Part shown: positions 23,482 through 36,700 of the stretch, piece by piece | Position numbering within the stretch: the first letter of the stretch is position 1 | Layout: every line of letters begins with the position of its first letter | NCBI RefSeq assembly: GCF_027942865.1 | Contig: NC_134515.1 | Coordinates: forward strand, 29,378,449-29,442,448 | Origin: Odontesthes bonariensis | Lineage: Eukaryota; Chordata; Actinopteri; Atheriniformes; Atherinopsidae | Reading direction: 5' to 3' | Length of the DNA: 64,000 bases | Notes under the pieces: model-generated | Databases searched by the model: none | What the model saw: the letters and a program-made list of their open reading frames with translations, nothing else | Told to the model about the DNA's origin: nothing | Made by a program: the position numbers and the translations under genes

Positions 23482-25443
23482 CACTTGAGATCACATAACC
23501 TGTTGTAATGAGAAAACAAGCTTTGGTTTTTTTCTTGAGAGTACCAGATATGGTATTCTTGAAAATGTGTCCTTCCAACATTAGCTCCTAATTTCATTGT
23601 TCATTATCGCTGTTTCATTGATCCAGAGAATATGACGAAGCATGTTGAACCTACTCATGTCCAATCATACACGGTCGAGTGTGAGTCCAACCTATGAGGC
23701 TATAAATACAAATGATACCTGGAAATCGGCGCGCAGTGTGACAGACTTCCTGCGGGAGCTCTTTCCCACTGAGTCCAGCGCTGATATGCTTTGACGTGTG
23801 ACTACATATAAAGACTTCATTTTCACTTGAATTACTCCGGTCCGTTCTTGAGCTTCCAACTAAAAGAACCGAATCTAACAATTAGCAGTAATGTTCTGTT
23901 CAATGCATTGAGCTTAAAGGCTGATTAAGGCCTCGGTATGCTTCTCCGTCACTATCCGTCCGTCCTCTCCGTCGCTCTCTGTAGCCTTTCCCAGACGACC
24001 ATAAATCAGGCTTAAAGCTTAGTAAACCTCTGCTCTTAAGCACAGATAGTGGCATCTGTGGGCATGAATAAGAGTAACCAACTTTGCTACATTTCTAAAT
24101 AGTCGATGCCTTTCAGGCAATCCCCTTATCATGGGGGAAAAAAACGCTGTTATCTTGAGATAAGGATAACTTTCTTGTGATATCAAGATAATATTGACAT
24201 TTTTTTTCAAGCAGCTCGTGTCTTGGCCTCTCGTATTTTGTACATGTCAGTCAATGAACTAGCACAAGAACGATCTCAAGAAATTTAAATTTAGTATTTG
24301 AATTTAGCAGAATTGACTTCTGCTAGGCTAAGCTAGGTGGTTTAGCTTTCGCCAAATGTTTTATTTGGAGTAATATAATTAAAAACCCAGTTTCTGTTCA
24401 TTTAAGAGTTATTCCAAAGTGTTTTTTGATAATAAAGCATAAACATTTACTTTCATGAAAATAGTTTGCTTTAACAAAGGCTAACTAACACTGCTTAGCG
24501 CCCACAAGCGCTGAGCGGGAATTAATGTTGCGCAGTCTTTATCAGAGTTCACTTTGACATAAGTGAACACAAAACAGGCACAAACTATACCGAACAATTT
24601 ATGATTTATTTTGTGCCTTTTTGTTTTTTTATTTATCATTCTGGTAACCTTCTGTGTCTCGTTATTATTTTTTGTGTGTTTTTGTCCCTTATTTTCTATT
24701 TTATTTTTGCCTTCAATTTTGGTGTGTGCCTTTCTTGGCTCAGTTTTTTGTCAAAGTTCATGTCTCAAATTGGCCGTTCTGTTCCTCATTTTGAGTCTCC
24801 GTGAGGTAACTCTGCATCACATTTTGTGGTCAAATGTTGATTTTACCCTTTAATCAGATGCTTTCAGTTTGGTGTATGGCATGCTATTCCGTGCCACACT
24901 TAGAATGTATATTTTAATACGAAATAAAATGGCTGCTGTTAACCTCCAGCACAGCGGGGGCAGCATTTAATGCCAGAGCTATTTGGCTGAGGCGAACAGA
25001 CAGAAGAAAGGAGCAGCTTGTCCCATCACCGGCGTTTTCTTTAGCAGCAGAAGGTCGTCCGCAGCTGGACGGAATTTGACAGAATTTCAAACCAGAAATA
25101 GCCTAAATAAGACGACTTCGTCGCAACTTTGGTGCTCTAAACGCAGAGTGATGTGAGTATTACAGGAAAAACTACTGGAACGCGGCCATACGTCGCGTTT
25201 GGCCGGGCTGTTATGAAACCTCGTTTGCCAACGTTAGCCGTTGACTACCCTAACTAACGTTGGTTAAGCTCAGAGCTTTAAAAGCGGTTCAAGAAAGAGA
25301 CGCGGTTCCAGAAAAGGATAGTTGTCTAGCTGTCTAGCTAACGAAAGTGTTACATAACCGCTCTGAAACAGGAGGGCTTTGCTCTGGAACCTTGAATTTT
25401 TCTGCCTCCGCTGTCTTGGACCAGACTCCGAGTGACTGGTTTG

Positions 25444-27996
25444 ATGGCAGCCACGGCCGGTGCCCGGAGGTTACCCATGGGTATGCGGACATTCAGTGAC
25501 TTTCTCCAGATCGCCGCTGTGGGCTCCCCTCGCTCGTGCGGTACAGCGGGGCAAAGAGGGTGCCTGCGACAAAACATCAGGTGAGCGTGTAACAGGAGAT
25601 ATTGGAAGGTACTATTGTAGCTGATGGCACACAGTAAGACATTCTGTTCAGAAGAACTGACACCCAGTCACTTTTAGATCGGATGTCGTAGTGAGAAGGT
25701 CACAACGTAACGTTATAAGGTTAAGCTGTCTTTTTTTAGACTTTTTCTTATCTAAAATGTGTCAAGATTTTTCTTTTTATTTGGACAAGGGAGTTGTGGT
25801 TTCGATACCACGTTAGCCAGTACATATATTCAAATAAGTCACGTATATGTAAATGATGGGCTACTGTTTGTTCTGAAAAGAAGTTAGCAACACTAGCAAA
25901 TTTTACTGTTGCTTCGGACATGGCTATCTTAAGATGATTTGTTTTACTTTCAAAAGAACACAAGTTAAGTTTTCTAAAATTCAACTGAGTCCTACATCAA
26001 ACACTGTCGTGACGTGTTATGCCGACCATGTCATGTGGTGACTGCACATAACTGCAACAAGCTTTGCTGAAAAGTTTTTGGGGTTTTTTTTAAAGGAAAA
26101 AGTTCAGTTCATCGTCTAAAATGTAACATAAAGTGCTCTAATTCTCGTTAAGAAACGCAGTGCTTGTCAGTGCTGTTGGAAACAAATGTGGGGTGTATAT
26201 CAGCCTGTTTTTTTTTGTATTCAGTTGTGACTTTATGTTGAGGTTCATTTGCCCATCTTGGTCCCCCACTTGTGCTTTAAAAAAAAAAAAAAAAATTTCT
26301 TTAAACAAAACTATTGATATGGACCAAAATATGCAACAGGGGCGTATCTTTTTTGCCCTTCACATGAAAAGCTCCATTCAGAAAATGCCAGCATTCTCCC
26401 TACTCAGACTTTCTATAACCTCCTAGTCCAGTTCATTGAGTGCACGAAGTGCTGGAAGCTGCGATATAGTGGGCCTTTCCTTTATTGTTGTTGTCGCTGT
26501 AGGTACGAACGCACTGTGCCTGTGGCATATCGGTCTTTCCATACTGTGACTCACAGAAAATGTGCTCTCACCCTTTAGACACCTGTCATCGTGTGGCATT
26601 TTGATGACGAGAAGTCCCAGGGTGCTTTGCCTTCAAGACTCGGACACAATGGCGACTATTCCTCAAAGCAGAAACTTCATCAGCCTCACCAACAAACGAA
26701 AGGAGTACTCTGAGCGCAGGATACTTGGGTAATGCACCAGTATGAGCTAGTAATAACTGCGTTGTTGAGAGGTTTTAAAAAAAAAAAAAGTTTTTAACCT
26801 TGCGGTGCCTGCTCTCAGTTATTCTATGCAGGAAATGTATGAAGTGGTGGCCAATGTTGATGACTACAAGCACTTTGTGCCTTGGTGCAAGAAGTCCCAG
26901 ACCATCATGAGAAGAGCAGGTCACTCCAAAGCCCAGCTGGAAGTTGGATTCCCTCCTGTTGTGGAGAGATACACGTCGATGATCACTTGTGTTAGGCCTC
27001 ATCTAGTCAAAGTAAGTGGGCCACAGTGCAGTGACTGACAGTATATCTAATATTCTGCATTGTACATATTGACGGCAAGGGGATTTACTATGCTAAAAAG
27101 TTAGAACTGGTTAAATGTGACAAGGCCTATTGAAATCCCCTATTTAGTTGTAGGCAGGTAGCTTCTGTGATGTCAACAAACACCCATTGCTCTGCATTCC
27201 TTCTTGTAATCCCAAATGGTATTTTATGTGTTTTTTTTAGGCAGTGTGCACAGACGGAAAGCTGTTCAATCACCTGGAGACGATATGGCGTTTTAGTCCT
27301 GGCATTCCCGGTTACCCTCGCACCTGCACAGTAGACTTTTCTGTAAGTAGCCTGTGGCGTGCTTCATGTAGTCTTTTACTGAGTAGGTGTCAGATCCTCC
27401 TCTGCTCTTGATGGATCTAAATAATTCATCTAAATTATGATAAATAAGACTGTTTGGTTATCATAAAGATTAAAGCCTAGTATTATTAGTTCATTATGTT
27501 TAATCTGTACTAAGACTGAAGTATAAAAACAAAAGGTTATTTTATGAGTGGTCATTTGTAAGCATTTGTGTGTTCCACACATAGTCTCTGTCTCTGGAAA
27601 CGCAAACCTAACGGTGTCATATCTGATTGAAGATGACAATGGCAACAATTTAATTATTTAAACTTTTAGCGAAAACGGGACTACGCAAATGTATTAAAAT
27701 TCTTTCTAATCAAACAATTTCATTGACTTTCTGTTGTTGCTGTGTGTCATGACTCTGCCTCTCTGTTTGCTACATGCTAACAAAGGGAAGACTTTTTGTT
27801 AAAACTTGTTTGTTTGTTTTTTTGACAGATTTCCTTTGAGTTCCGCTCTTTGCTCCACTCCCAGTTAGCCACCATGTTCTTCGACGAAGTCGTAAAGCAG
27901 AATGTCGCTGCGTTCGAGCGGCGAGCCGGCAAGATTTATGGTCCAGAGACTCGAATCCCTCGAGAGCTGATGTTTCACGAGGTGCATCAGACGTGA
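25444..27996 (+). CDS. coq10a: coenzyme Q-binding protein COQ10 homolog A, mitochondrial (5 coding exons)
   Basis: Mitochondrial START-like/SRPBCC lipid-binding protein that binds ubiquinone and is needed for efficient electron transport. Exons: 25444-25580, 26579-26728, 26819-27011, 27241-27342, 27829-27996; GT-AG junctions keep frame to 249 codons (human COQ10A about 247, from memory). The N-terminal ~80 residues are Arg/Ser-rich, as in a mitochondrial presequence. The conserved domain runs from about residue 84 ([20 protein letters not shown]), through [23 protein letters not shown] and [10 protein letters not shown], to a C-terminus ending FHEVHQT. The initiator is the ATG beginning [10 protein letters not shown]; a second in-frame Met lies shortly after, and an alternative first exon further upstream cannot be excluded. 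Within this family, COQ10A rather than COQ10B is supported by the neighbours ankrd52 and cs. Confidence 0.93.
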
Positions 27997-29320
27997 TCTC
28001 TGCAACTGCATGTCCTCATCCGGCCATAAAGCATACCAACTTTTGACCCCTTTATACACTCAAACCTGCATGACACAACTTAGTCAGCCTCCACATTCAG
28101 TCTCCACTGCTATATAGACATAGCAGCTACTGAGGACATCTAACTCTTGTAAACATAATGTTGGAATTCCCACCAAAACAAGTTCTTGCTGAACCCCCTC
28201 CCCCCTCCCAATGTTAAGTCTGCCCACATTCTGTCTACCTCCAGTTTAGCCCTTGATACCCGATCCCGCCATTGCTCTCGCTCCTTGGCAGTTACAAGCT
28301 GTATTTATGTAAAAAACAAAAAAAACAACAGTAAATCTTTACTACAACATGTTACCAGTGTTAGAGAGTCGGCTATTATTTTAAACAAACACCCTTTTAT
28401 TTTGTTTTATATCATTCTATTTTTCATGAGACACAGACGCCCTCCGAGCCAGGCCTATGCTCAGATGTCACAGTACACTTTGAACTAAAGGTACATCGGC
28501 ATGTAAACGTCAGCACTGGCAACAGCTGGTCATACTGTATTATATAAGCACATTCTTTTGCCTTTCTTTAATATATTGTTTGACAGAAAGTAGTGCTATT
28601 GATGCCGAAGGATTCATTTTGTCCCTTCTAATTTATTCAGCAATGGACACGTGGAAACTTTTGTTTTATTGGGGCTTATTACAGGTGCCATGCTTTGAAA
28701 TGTCTAGTGTGTTGTCACTGCGGCAGTATTATGAAGTGCAACGTTCCCCAGAGGGATGAATGTCGTTTCTTAGCAGGCTAACTTCATTCTCGAAGGAACA
28801 GGGTTTTTCGTAAATTTAGCTTTAACCTGGCTGTTTTGCTGTGAGGACTGTGTTTTTGAACATTGAGACTTGGCCTGCCATTTTTGATAATGCCTTATTT
28901 TACAGCCCGGTGCTAGAAAGCCATCGGTTAGGGTGGAGCAATCTAGATTTGCACAAAATGCTCGAGTAAAGTCATGGAAATGCCGGAGTGTACTGTGAAA
29001 ATGCTGGGAGTTGGGAGGCACGACAAGATGGTCCCAGACCATTTTGTACAGAAATAAGAATTCACCTTTTATATTTGATAGATTCCTAAAGTTAAAGATT
29101 ATAACTTGAAGTTGGCATTTCTCATGATCACATGTGCTGCTGCTTTATATTTAGGTTAAATGGAAAAAGAAAACGCGCTGCGTCGACAACTAATGCAGAT
29201 TACCCAGTTAGCCGTTTGTATTTTGTGATCTGTTTTCTGGAGGCGATCAGGAGGACGATGTGCGTTTCTCATAAAATATTCTGGTGGGCTGTAGAATAAA
29301 ACATTACAAATAACGTGTTA
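27997..29320 (+). other. coq10a: coq10a 3' UTR
   Basis: Non-coding sequence from the stop codon to the AATAAA near 29295. It contains a C-rich patch near 28193-28208 and A/T-rich stretches, and no further frame of interest. The length (about 1.3 kb) is ordinary. Confidence 0.6.
29295..29300 (+). terminator. candidate coq10a polyadenylation signal
   Basis: AATAAA followed within about 30-40 bases by a T/G-rich stretch. It is the first well-supported signal after a long UTR and precedes the Tc1 remnant. Confidence 0.55.
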
Positions 29321-29989
29321 TCGTCTGGGTTTCATGCTTATCTTTTGGACTTTGAGTTTTTAAGTTTGATGCATGAATGAAACTGAGTCAACCAGGCTTA
29401 TCTAGCATTTGTGCTGCACCATCAGGTCATTACTTAGACCTTGATGGAACACCATTTTGATATCAAAGCTTTTTATCCCACGATAAAGGGCTCATAAAGT
29501 TAATTATACATGGTGTCGCAATGACTTTCTGCTTTTAAGGCAGTTTGGAAAAGTACAGAATCGTAATCGTAAATGAATAAATGAGGAATGTATCAAAATC
29601 TAAAGAGGCCAATAAAGTCAATAAAGTCGAGCTACATTTGCCAACATAATATATTTTCCAGGCATAAAATAGAAAATATAAGTATTTCATATTATTCAAG
29701 TGCAGGCAAACATTAATTTTGCTGGCTTTATTCTTGAAGGTACCAATGCTCCTTGGAAAATTGTTTTCTTCTTGTGTTAAGCCAAAATGTTTAAAAAGTG
29801 ACATGCTCGATTATTGGTGGCTTATGTAGACCATTGACACTGTAGTCGCCTATGAGTCCAAATCAAAATTGTGCTGTGAACTGAAATGTATATGTGTACG
29901 TGTTGCAGCTGTATTTTAAAGCCTAATTTGAATTAAGAAAAGTTGCCACTCAATTCTGTCGTCTTTGTCATTTGCAAACTGGATTTCAG

Positions 29990-31425
29990 AGTTCCTTCCC
30001 GTAGAACTCCATTATTGCTTCACCATCGTTTCCCTCCACCTGCAGTATGCAGCCACGTCAAAGAAGAGAGTGCAACCGTAATAAAACACCAACTGATCGT
30101 TTCAGCGTTTTAGAATTGAATATACAGCCTCAAATGAACAACAGTGTATCAAACTGCTTCATTATTCATCAAAAACTAAGAGGAAATGTAGACGGAGTGT
30201 AAAGTTAATAGTTTTCTGTATGACGTTAGGAGTCTCTCGGATTCTTGGCCCACGCTTCTTCGTGTTGCTTCAGTTAATTGACATGCACAACTCTGAAGAT
30301 CCCGTGGCATCATTTCAGTCAGGTTGAGATCTGGACTGTAACTGGGTCACTGCAACACCTTGATTCTTTCTTTTCTTTTTCAGACATTCTATTGTAGGTT
30401 TGCTGCTGGGATCATTGAAGAACAGTGTCCTGCTGATGACCCAGTTACAGCCAAGCTTTAGCTGCTGGACAGATGGCCTCACATTTGACTTTAGAATACT
30501 TTAGTATACAGAGGAGTTCATGGTGGACTCACTGCACTGCCCACAGTGGTTGACAGTTGGTATGAGGTGTTTGTGACGTGTTTGGTTTTCTCCAAACGAG
30601 CTACTGTAAATTACGACCAGGCATCTCCACTTTGGTCTGGTCTGTCTAAAGGACATTGTTCCAGAAGTCTTGTGGTTTGTTCAGATGCAACTTTACAAAC
30701 CTAAAGCTGTGCCATGTACTTTTTAGAGAGAAGAGGCTTTCTCCTGCAACCCTTCCAAACAAGCCATACTTGTTCTACTTGTACTGTCACAAACTTTAAC
30801 ATTTAACATGCTGAGGCCTGGGGAGTCTGAGATGTGGCTCTTGTGTACTTTGCATTTTCTCTGATCATTGTGTGGTCTGACTTTAGGTTGAACTTGCTGG
30901 GACGTCCACAACGGGACTGATTGTCAAATGTCTTGAAGAATTTCCACTTGTGAATAATCTCTCCGACTATAGAATGATGGAGTCCAACTAGTTAATAAAA
31001 GAAAATAATCTTACAATCTTTCACAGATTGATGGGCAGCAACAATTTCTTCTTTAATCAATTAAAAAAAAAAAAAAAAAAGATTTACCCAAAAGTTTGTA
31101 GTATTTTATTTTTTTTCTTCTAGGCTTCGAGGGTCCCACAGTACTTCTCGTGTATAGAGCAAGAAAATTAAAAGTTAAATTTCCTTTGAAGGTCGTTGCT
31201 GATGTCTTTCCTCCATGGCGATGTGTCAACACACACCTGAATGCTCCAGACCAGCAAACTGTCAAAAACATCTGCTCTTATAAATAATGACAAGGTCAAT
31301 CATTTTTGTAGTTTATTTGAGGTCATAGTTACACTTTAAGAGCTCAGTAAGACTTCATTAAATCCTGATAAATACCCCTCAGTGAATACTCTTATTCAGA
31401 CTTGAAAGAGGGTGTACTTTCTTTT
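29990..31425 (-). pseudogene. degenerate Tc1/mariner-type transposon with broken transposase
   Basis: Read on the minus strand, this matches the layout of a common fish Tc1-like element: near the right side an N-terminal helix-turn-helix stretch (peptide pieces such as SGKSFF are garbled), then SLSMLNVKVCDST-like residues around 30810, then a region corresponding to the DDE domain, with a large deletion and many stops. The right end GGTGTACTTTCTTTTTTAGC resembles the usual terminus. No intact frame remains, so it is inactive. It lies between the convergent 3' ends of coq10a and cs. Boundaries are approximate. Confidence 0.75.
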
Positions 31426-31870
31426 TTAGCAATACATTAGTATCCTTTTGAAGTTCTGTAGTTCCAATTTCCTTTGTTGCATAGCATAGTGGAAAGAGGG
31501 ACGCAGCTGACCGTCATGCAACCGGAGTGGGGTTATGGTATGTGGGCCAGTTATTAATAACTGGTGCATGTGAGCTGGGCATTTGCATCATCATCTTTTC
31601 ACGAACGTGAAGATTGCATAACTGAAAGACAAATTCAAGCCCTGCACCACCAGTCACAAGAGATACCAATATTGTAAGTAATACGGATAACACGTAGTTA
31701 GCCGAAGCTGTATATGCCAGAACAGGTTCAACTGGATTTTACATTTCTGATGAGGGCTCCAGAGAGGAGATATTTCAGATCATTAAATTTTCATGAAAAG
31801 TAAAGCTATTAACCCCCCGTTCCCCAAGCTTAATCATAAAAAAATAAATAAAATAAAAAAGACCAAACAG
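31426..31870. other. short intergenic spacer upstream of the cs poly(A) site
   Basis: No gene. A/T-rich, with a polyA/TAAA tract at about 31838-31860 close to the predicted end of the cs transcript. Confidence 0.4.
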
Positions 31871-33783
31871 GTGTTATTAAAAACCTTTATTTTTCAATTT
31901 TTGTTAGGTTTTCCAACAAGTGCTTTCTTGCCCATTTGACCCATCCAGCCCCATCCCCCAAGTGTTTCTCCTTTGAAACCATCTGCGATAAGTTTTCCCA
32001 GTTATATACAACCTTTATGCTCCTCTACGATCAAAATAACCCCATCTCGGACGACCTGCCTCGTGGAAGAACACAATAAAACACAAAGACATGCCTGATA
32101 AAGCCTGAAAGGAGACAGAAATGTGCAGAGCGAATCAAACATCTGTGTGAACTACTGACGAGCAAAGCAAAAGGACTGTTTGGAGAAAAAGGCAAGAACT
32201 TAAACTACACTAACATGGAGTGTTGATGAACCCAGAACTTAAAAGCAAGCTTGAAATGTTCAAGTGAAACCACTTGAAAAACAGCATCAGCTAAGCCAAC
32301 AAAGCTAGGCAAGAAACTGTATGTACAAGATAGCTGCAGTTTTTCCTTTTTTGTTCGTTATCAGAATTACACAGTGGCCAGTGAGACTAAGCGTTACACT
32401 GAGACAGGACACTTATTACAGAGTTGGTAAACTGTGGTACTCTTTGTGGTTATTACTAGCAAGTGATCGCATAGAGCTCATACATTCAAGCTATACATAT
32501 ATATACCTATGTACACAAAGTATAAATAAAACCACAAAATGAGAACCCAAAGACGAGATTTATACATTATCCACACCAAAAAAAAGCACCTTTGTAAAAA
32601 AGGTACACAATCGACCTGGTAGGGTTCTACTGCTACAAATGAGGAAATCCAATCAAGCAAGAGCTCGTTTCGGAGTAGTTGATTTTTCAAGGACTCTCCT
32701 GTGGGGATGAACTTAGAAACGCACCTAAATACGACGGGGACAACTACAGAATCCCCCTATCCCACTTTTTATTCAAGCTTGCTCTTAAGGATACACTACA
32801 GGGCTGCCAATTACAACACCCTTTGCTCAGATTGTTATTACTGTACATTATTCTTGATTATCTACCATTCATAAGACCCTTTGAGCACAGGCTCATTTAA
32901 AATAGAGAAGTTAAAAGGGGGGGTCTACATACACAAGACAGTTATTTTGATCATAGAGGTATTACAGGTCATCTTTAAAACAACAAAAAAAAAACTACAA
33001 GTTGGAGAAAAAGGGGGGGATTAAAGATTTAAAGGGGCAGTATCTTTTAACCGACTTCATGTCTTGGAATATTTTTCTTGGCAGAATGCGAATTGTTTTA
33101 TTGCAAGGACCTTTTTTTTCTTCTTCTTCTCTAAACTGGAGTGTTCATATACGTGGGAGTGAAACGCACGGAACAACTGAATGTGATGATAAGATTGCAT
33201 AGAAGAAAAATAAACTTGAGTTTTATTTGATGGTCTTTTGCGTGGGAATATCATTCAAAGACAAAAAAAAAAAAAATCACGTAATTAGCCAAAGCAGCAG
33301 AAGCTTAGCAAGATATTTCAGAGCAGATCTTTTAACAAATACAATAGAAAGTGTAGTTCACTCCCACAATTCCCTTTGAATGCCACTGCCTATTCATAGT
33401 TCAGAATCGGTGCCCAATGAGAAACATGCAGGCAATGCTCAGGGGAAATCTTTGAGATGCTAGCAGACGTAAGTCTTATGTATAATTTGAGCCTACTAAA
33501 GGTTATGGATGTATGTATCTGAAGTTTGTACCTCTCATATTCCAAATATGCAGACGTGCTGGGAAAACTTGTCATTGGTTAAAGAAATACACTGCAACAC
33601 TGATGGTGTGACAATTTAAAAGGCCCTTCTTTTGTGAAATAACTGTAAAAGCGTACTGTCTCTTTGAATCCCATTAAATCCCAGGGGTTGGAAATGACAG
33701 AGGGTCAACTGATGTCTGCCTTTCGATATTTCCACATCCTCCCACCCTTCTCACTAACCCCCAGCTCCATTTCAGGTGGCGCT
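31871..33783 (-). other. cs: cs 3' UTR
   Basis: Minus-strand non-coding sequence from the citrate synthase stop codon to the AATAAA near 31886. About 1.9 kb, with A-rich tracts and no other gene. Confidence 0.55.
31886..31891 (-). terminator. candidate cs polyadenylation signal
   Basis: Reads AATAAA on the minus strand, within AAAAATAAAGG. It is followed toward lower coordinates by a T-rich stretch. Confidence 0.5.
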
Positions 33784-36700
33784 TCAACCTGACTTTGCAC
33801 CAACCAGAGTCATCAGTCCATCTGTGCTCATGGACTTGGGGCGCTCCAAGGGGAAGCCCAGGGCTCTACTCCACACCAGCTGAGCCAGGACGCCAAGAGC
33901 ACGAGACACACCGAAGAGAACAGTGTAGTAGTTCATCTCTGTCATTCCGTAGTACTGCACACACAGGGGGACACAAAGTCAGTCAAGCCGACATCTTGAG
34001 GCATTTCAATCAGATGGCTAATGTTGAATTACATCGCGTGTCTTACCTGCAGCAGCACTCCACTGTGAGCATCCACATTGGGCCAAGGGTTTTTGGCCTT
34101 GCCCTGTTCCAGGAGCACATTGGGTACAATCTTGTAAAGCTGGGCAACCATCTTAAACATGGGGTCATTGGGCAGATGCTTCAGGGCAAACTCGCGCTGG
34201 CAGGTGTAACGCGGGTCAGTCTTCCTAAGGACAGCGTGGCCATAGCCTGGCACCACCTACAGCCAACACAGCAAAAATCCCATTTTATAATGTGCTAAAA
34301 TACTACTATTCCAAATACTGCTGTAATCTTTCACTTTTCACTGTAGCATTTTTTTAGTTAATGAGATTTGAAAGCAAAAAGGACGACAGTCAGCCAGCAG
34401 TATGGCAGATAAGACAATGACCTCCCTACGAGGCTTCTCACGACTGAATTTATGATGATATCTAGCATTGTTTAAGGATGTATGTTGTGTCCTTACCCTT
34501 CCAGACTTGAGTGTGTTCCAAATATAATCCCTCATCCTTTCATCAGACACCTCTCCTCCCAGCTCCTTCTGCAGGGCAGTCAGCCACACCAGCACCTCCT
34601 GTAAGATGAAACCGAATTTATGTTAAGTTTTACATCTGTTACAAATTAAATTATAATTTCAACCACTTATTTACAACAGCTAAATATGCATATACCAGAA
34701 TTTAGCAAAGTATTAATGGCTAAAATGATCTAACTTTTAGCCATTTAAAAAACCCTGTTCGTGTGTGCTCTGAGAAAAAAATTCAAACTATCTGGTTTGT
34801 TATTTAGAAAAAGACACTATAGACATTTCAATGCCAGTGAAACTGAATGAGAAACACAACATTTTAAATTGGAGTGTGGGCAGCTGAATCACATGATTGT
34901 ATTAAATTAGCTAATGATAATTGATATAGACATTTTGCTACAAAGAAAGTCTTAAAATTCAACACTGAAGCAGCCTGTGAGAGCTGGAAGCATCAAATCA
35001 TTTTCATTGTCAGAGCTGTTTTTTCTGAAAATGTTGACGCTGAACTCCCTTTGATGTATTTTAACAACACATGACAGGGCATCAAGTGACAACTTTTCCA
35101 AGTTAGTAGGAAAATTACAGGTTCTACTAATAATATGCAGTGTTACTGTAGGATGTGACAGAATCACAACAGGACCTTGAGACCCAAGTGAAATTCAGTC
35201 AACATTGCTAGTAACATCTGTAATGTTCCTCCTGTCACATTTAAATGTTCTCTGGGTGAGAGACTTAGAGGAAGGCTACTTGTGAATTTCCTAAGAATGA
35301 ACTGATCTGATGTGTACAAACCTGATTGGCCAGACCGTGCAGAGGACCAGCGAGACCATTCATGGCTGCGCTGAAGGACAGGTAAGGATCAGACAGGGCA
35401 CTCCCTACTAGGTGGCTGGTGTGGGCACTGACATTGCCTCCTTCGTGGTCACTATAACATTCCACAAAAACAAAAGAAAAAAAAAATTATAATTGGGTCA
35501 TTTCAAATCAAACCCGTTAACTCAGCCATTTAAAAAAAAAAAAAAAAAAAAAAAACCAAAAGCAATGTCTAAAGCAGCTTGAGACTTGAGTTTTTTGCTG
35601 TAGTTGTGCATGCGACTGACACATTTCAGTACATAGTTGCAAACAGCATTTGTTGCGCACTGAATGCTGGCCGTCAACAGACTCTGCGTATCTGAACACC
35701 ACAGTGCATTTGTGAACCATAATGTCTCGATGTAATCATTTCATCCACAACATAATGTGCCATTTTCATTGCACATATCTAGAGGCATTTTGATTAGACA
35801 ACCCGGTGTGTTAAATAAAAAGAATTTGGTGTGCTATGTAGCAAATTCACGACAGTTGGAGTACTGTCACCACACCAGGACTTTCAGCTCATGACTGAAT
35901 TTGACAGGGTACCACTTATACCTGCAGATTCCCACTTAGTTAAATCATTCATCATTAATAATGTTTTGTGACTGTCTTGTTAAGAACCAAATGCTTTTAA
36001 CAGCTGTGAAGCCGTTCAATGTTGATATTGGATCACATTTTTTAATGCTCATTTTATATTTTATAATCATTTTCATAACTTCCTTGTAAAATTGAGGATA
36101 TCATGTGCTGGCCCTTAATAAATGGTCCCTTTAAACTGAATTCAGCATTCAAGATAATAAATTAATGAAACTACACGACTCTGACCATAGCGACGAGTGT
36201 CAGAAACGGGATAAAGCCAAAAAATGTGACAAATCAATTTTAAAAAAAAAAACAATAAAATCTGCTTTATGATCTCTAAAGATGTGTTTAAAGTTTCACC
36301 TGTGGATGGTAAGGTAGAGCCTCATTAGCTCAGTGAACTGGGTATCACTGTAGCCCAGCATGTTGGTGAAGTTGTGGGACCAGTCCAGGTTGGAGTCGAT
36401 TGCTCCGATGCTGCTGCCTTCACGATAGAGGTTGCGGTAGATCTTAGCAGCAATGCAGGGCAGCTTAGCAATTAAGTCCATGGAGTCTTCATAGACAAAC
36501 TAAAGAGAGAAAAAAAATGGTAAATGAATTACAAAGAGTACATCTGACCAGACCAAACAAAGTCGAAAGCTATGCCAACAGCTCCGTGAGAATGCATCGC
36601 GGTGTCTGCAATAAACTGTTTTAAAATTGATTAAATCATTTAAGGTCACTTCCTGTATTCCAGATATTTCCATCCCTGATGCTAAGCCCCTATTCAATAG

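Larger units (their letters stand above)
22991..25443. other. intergenic region between head-to-head ankrd52 and coq10a
   Basis: No gene found. It holds a near-perfect palindrome (23078-23142), a hAT MITE (23219-23481), and a short stretch around 24146-24195 of repeated TTATCTTGAGATAA-like sequence resembling a decayed palindromic element. From about 24950 the DNA becomes CpG-richer toward coq10a and probably carries that gene's promoter and 5' UTR. A hydrophobic frame near 24601-24853 is T-rich low-complexity sequence, not a gene. Confidence 0.5.

Noticed and set aside
23230-23597. Pro/Gly-rich minus-strand frames
   Set aside because: They are translations of the G/C-rich hAT MITE.
24601-24853. 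Hydrophobic Phe/Leu-rich frames that look like a membrane peptide
   Set aside because: T-rich low-complexity DNA with no start context, homology or splice support.
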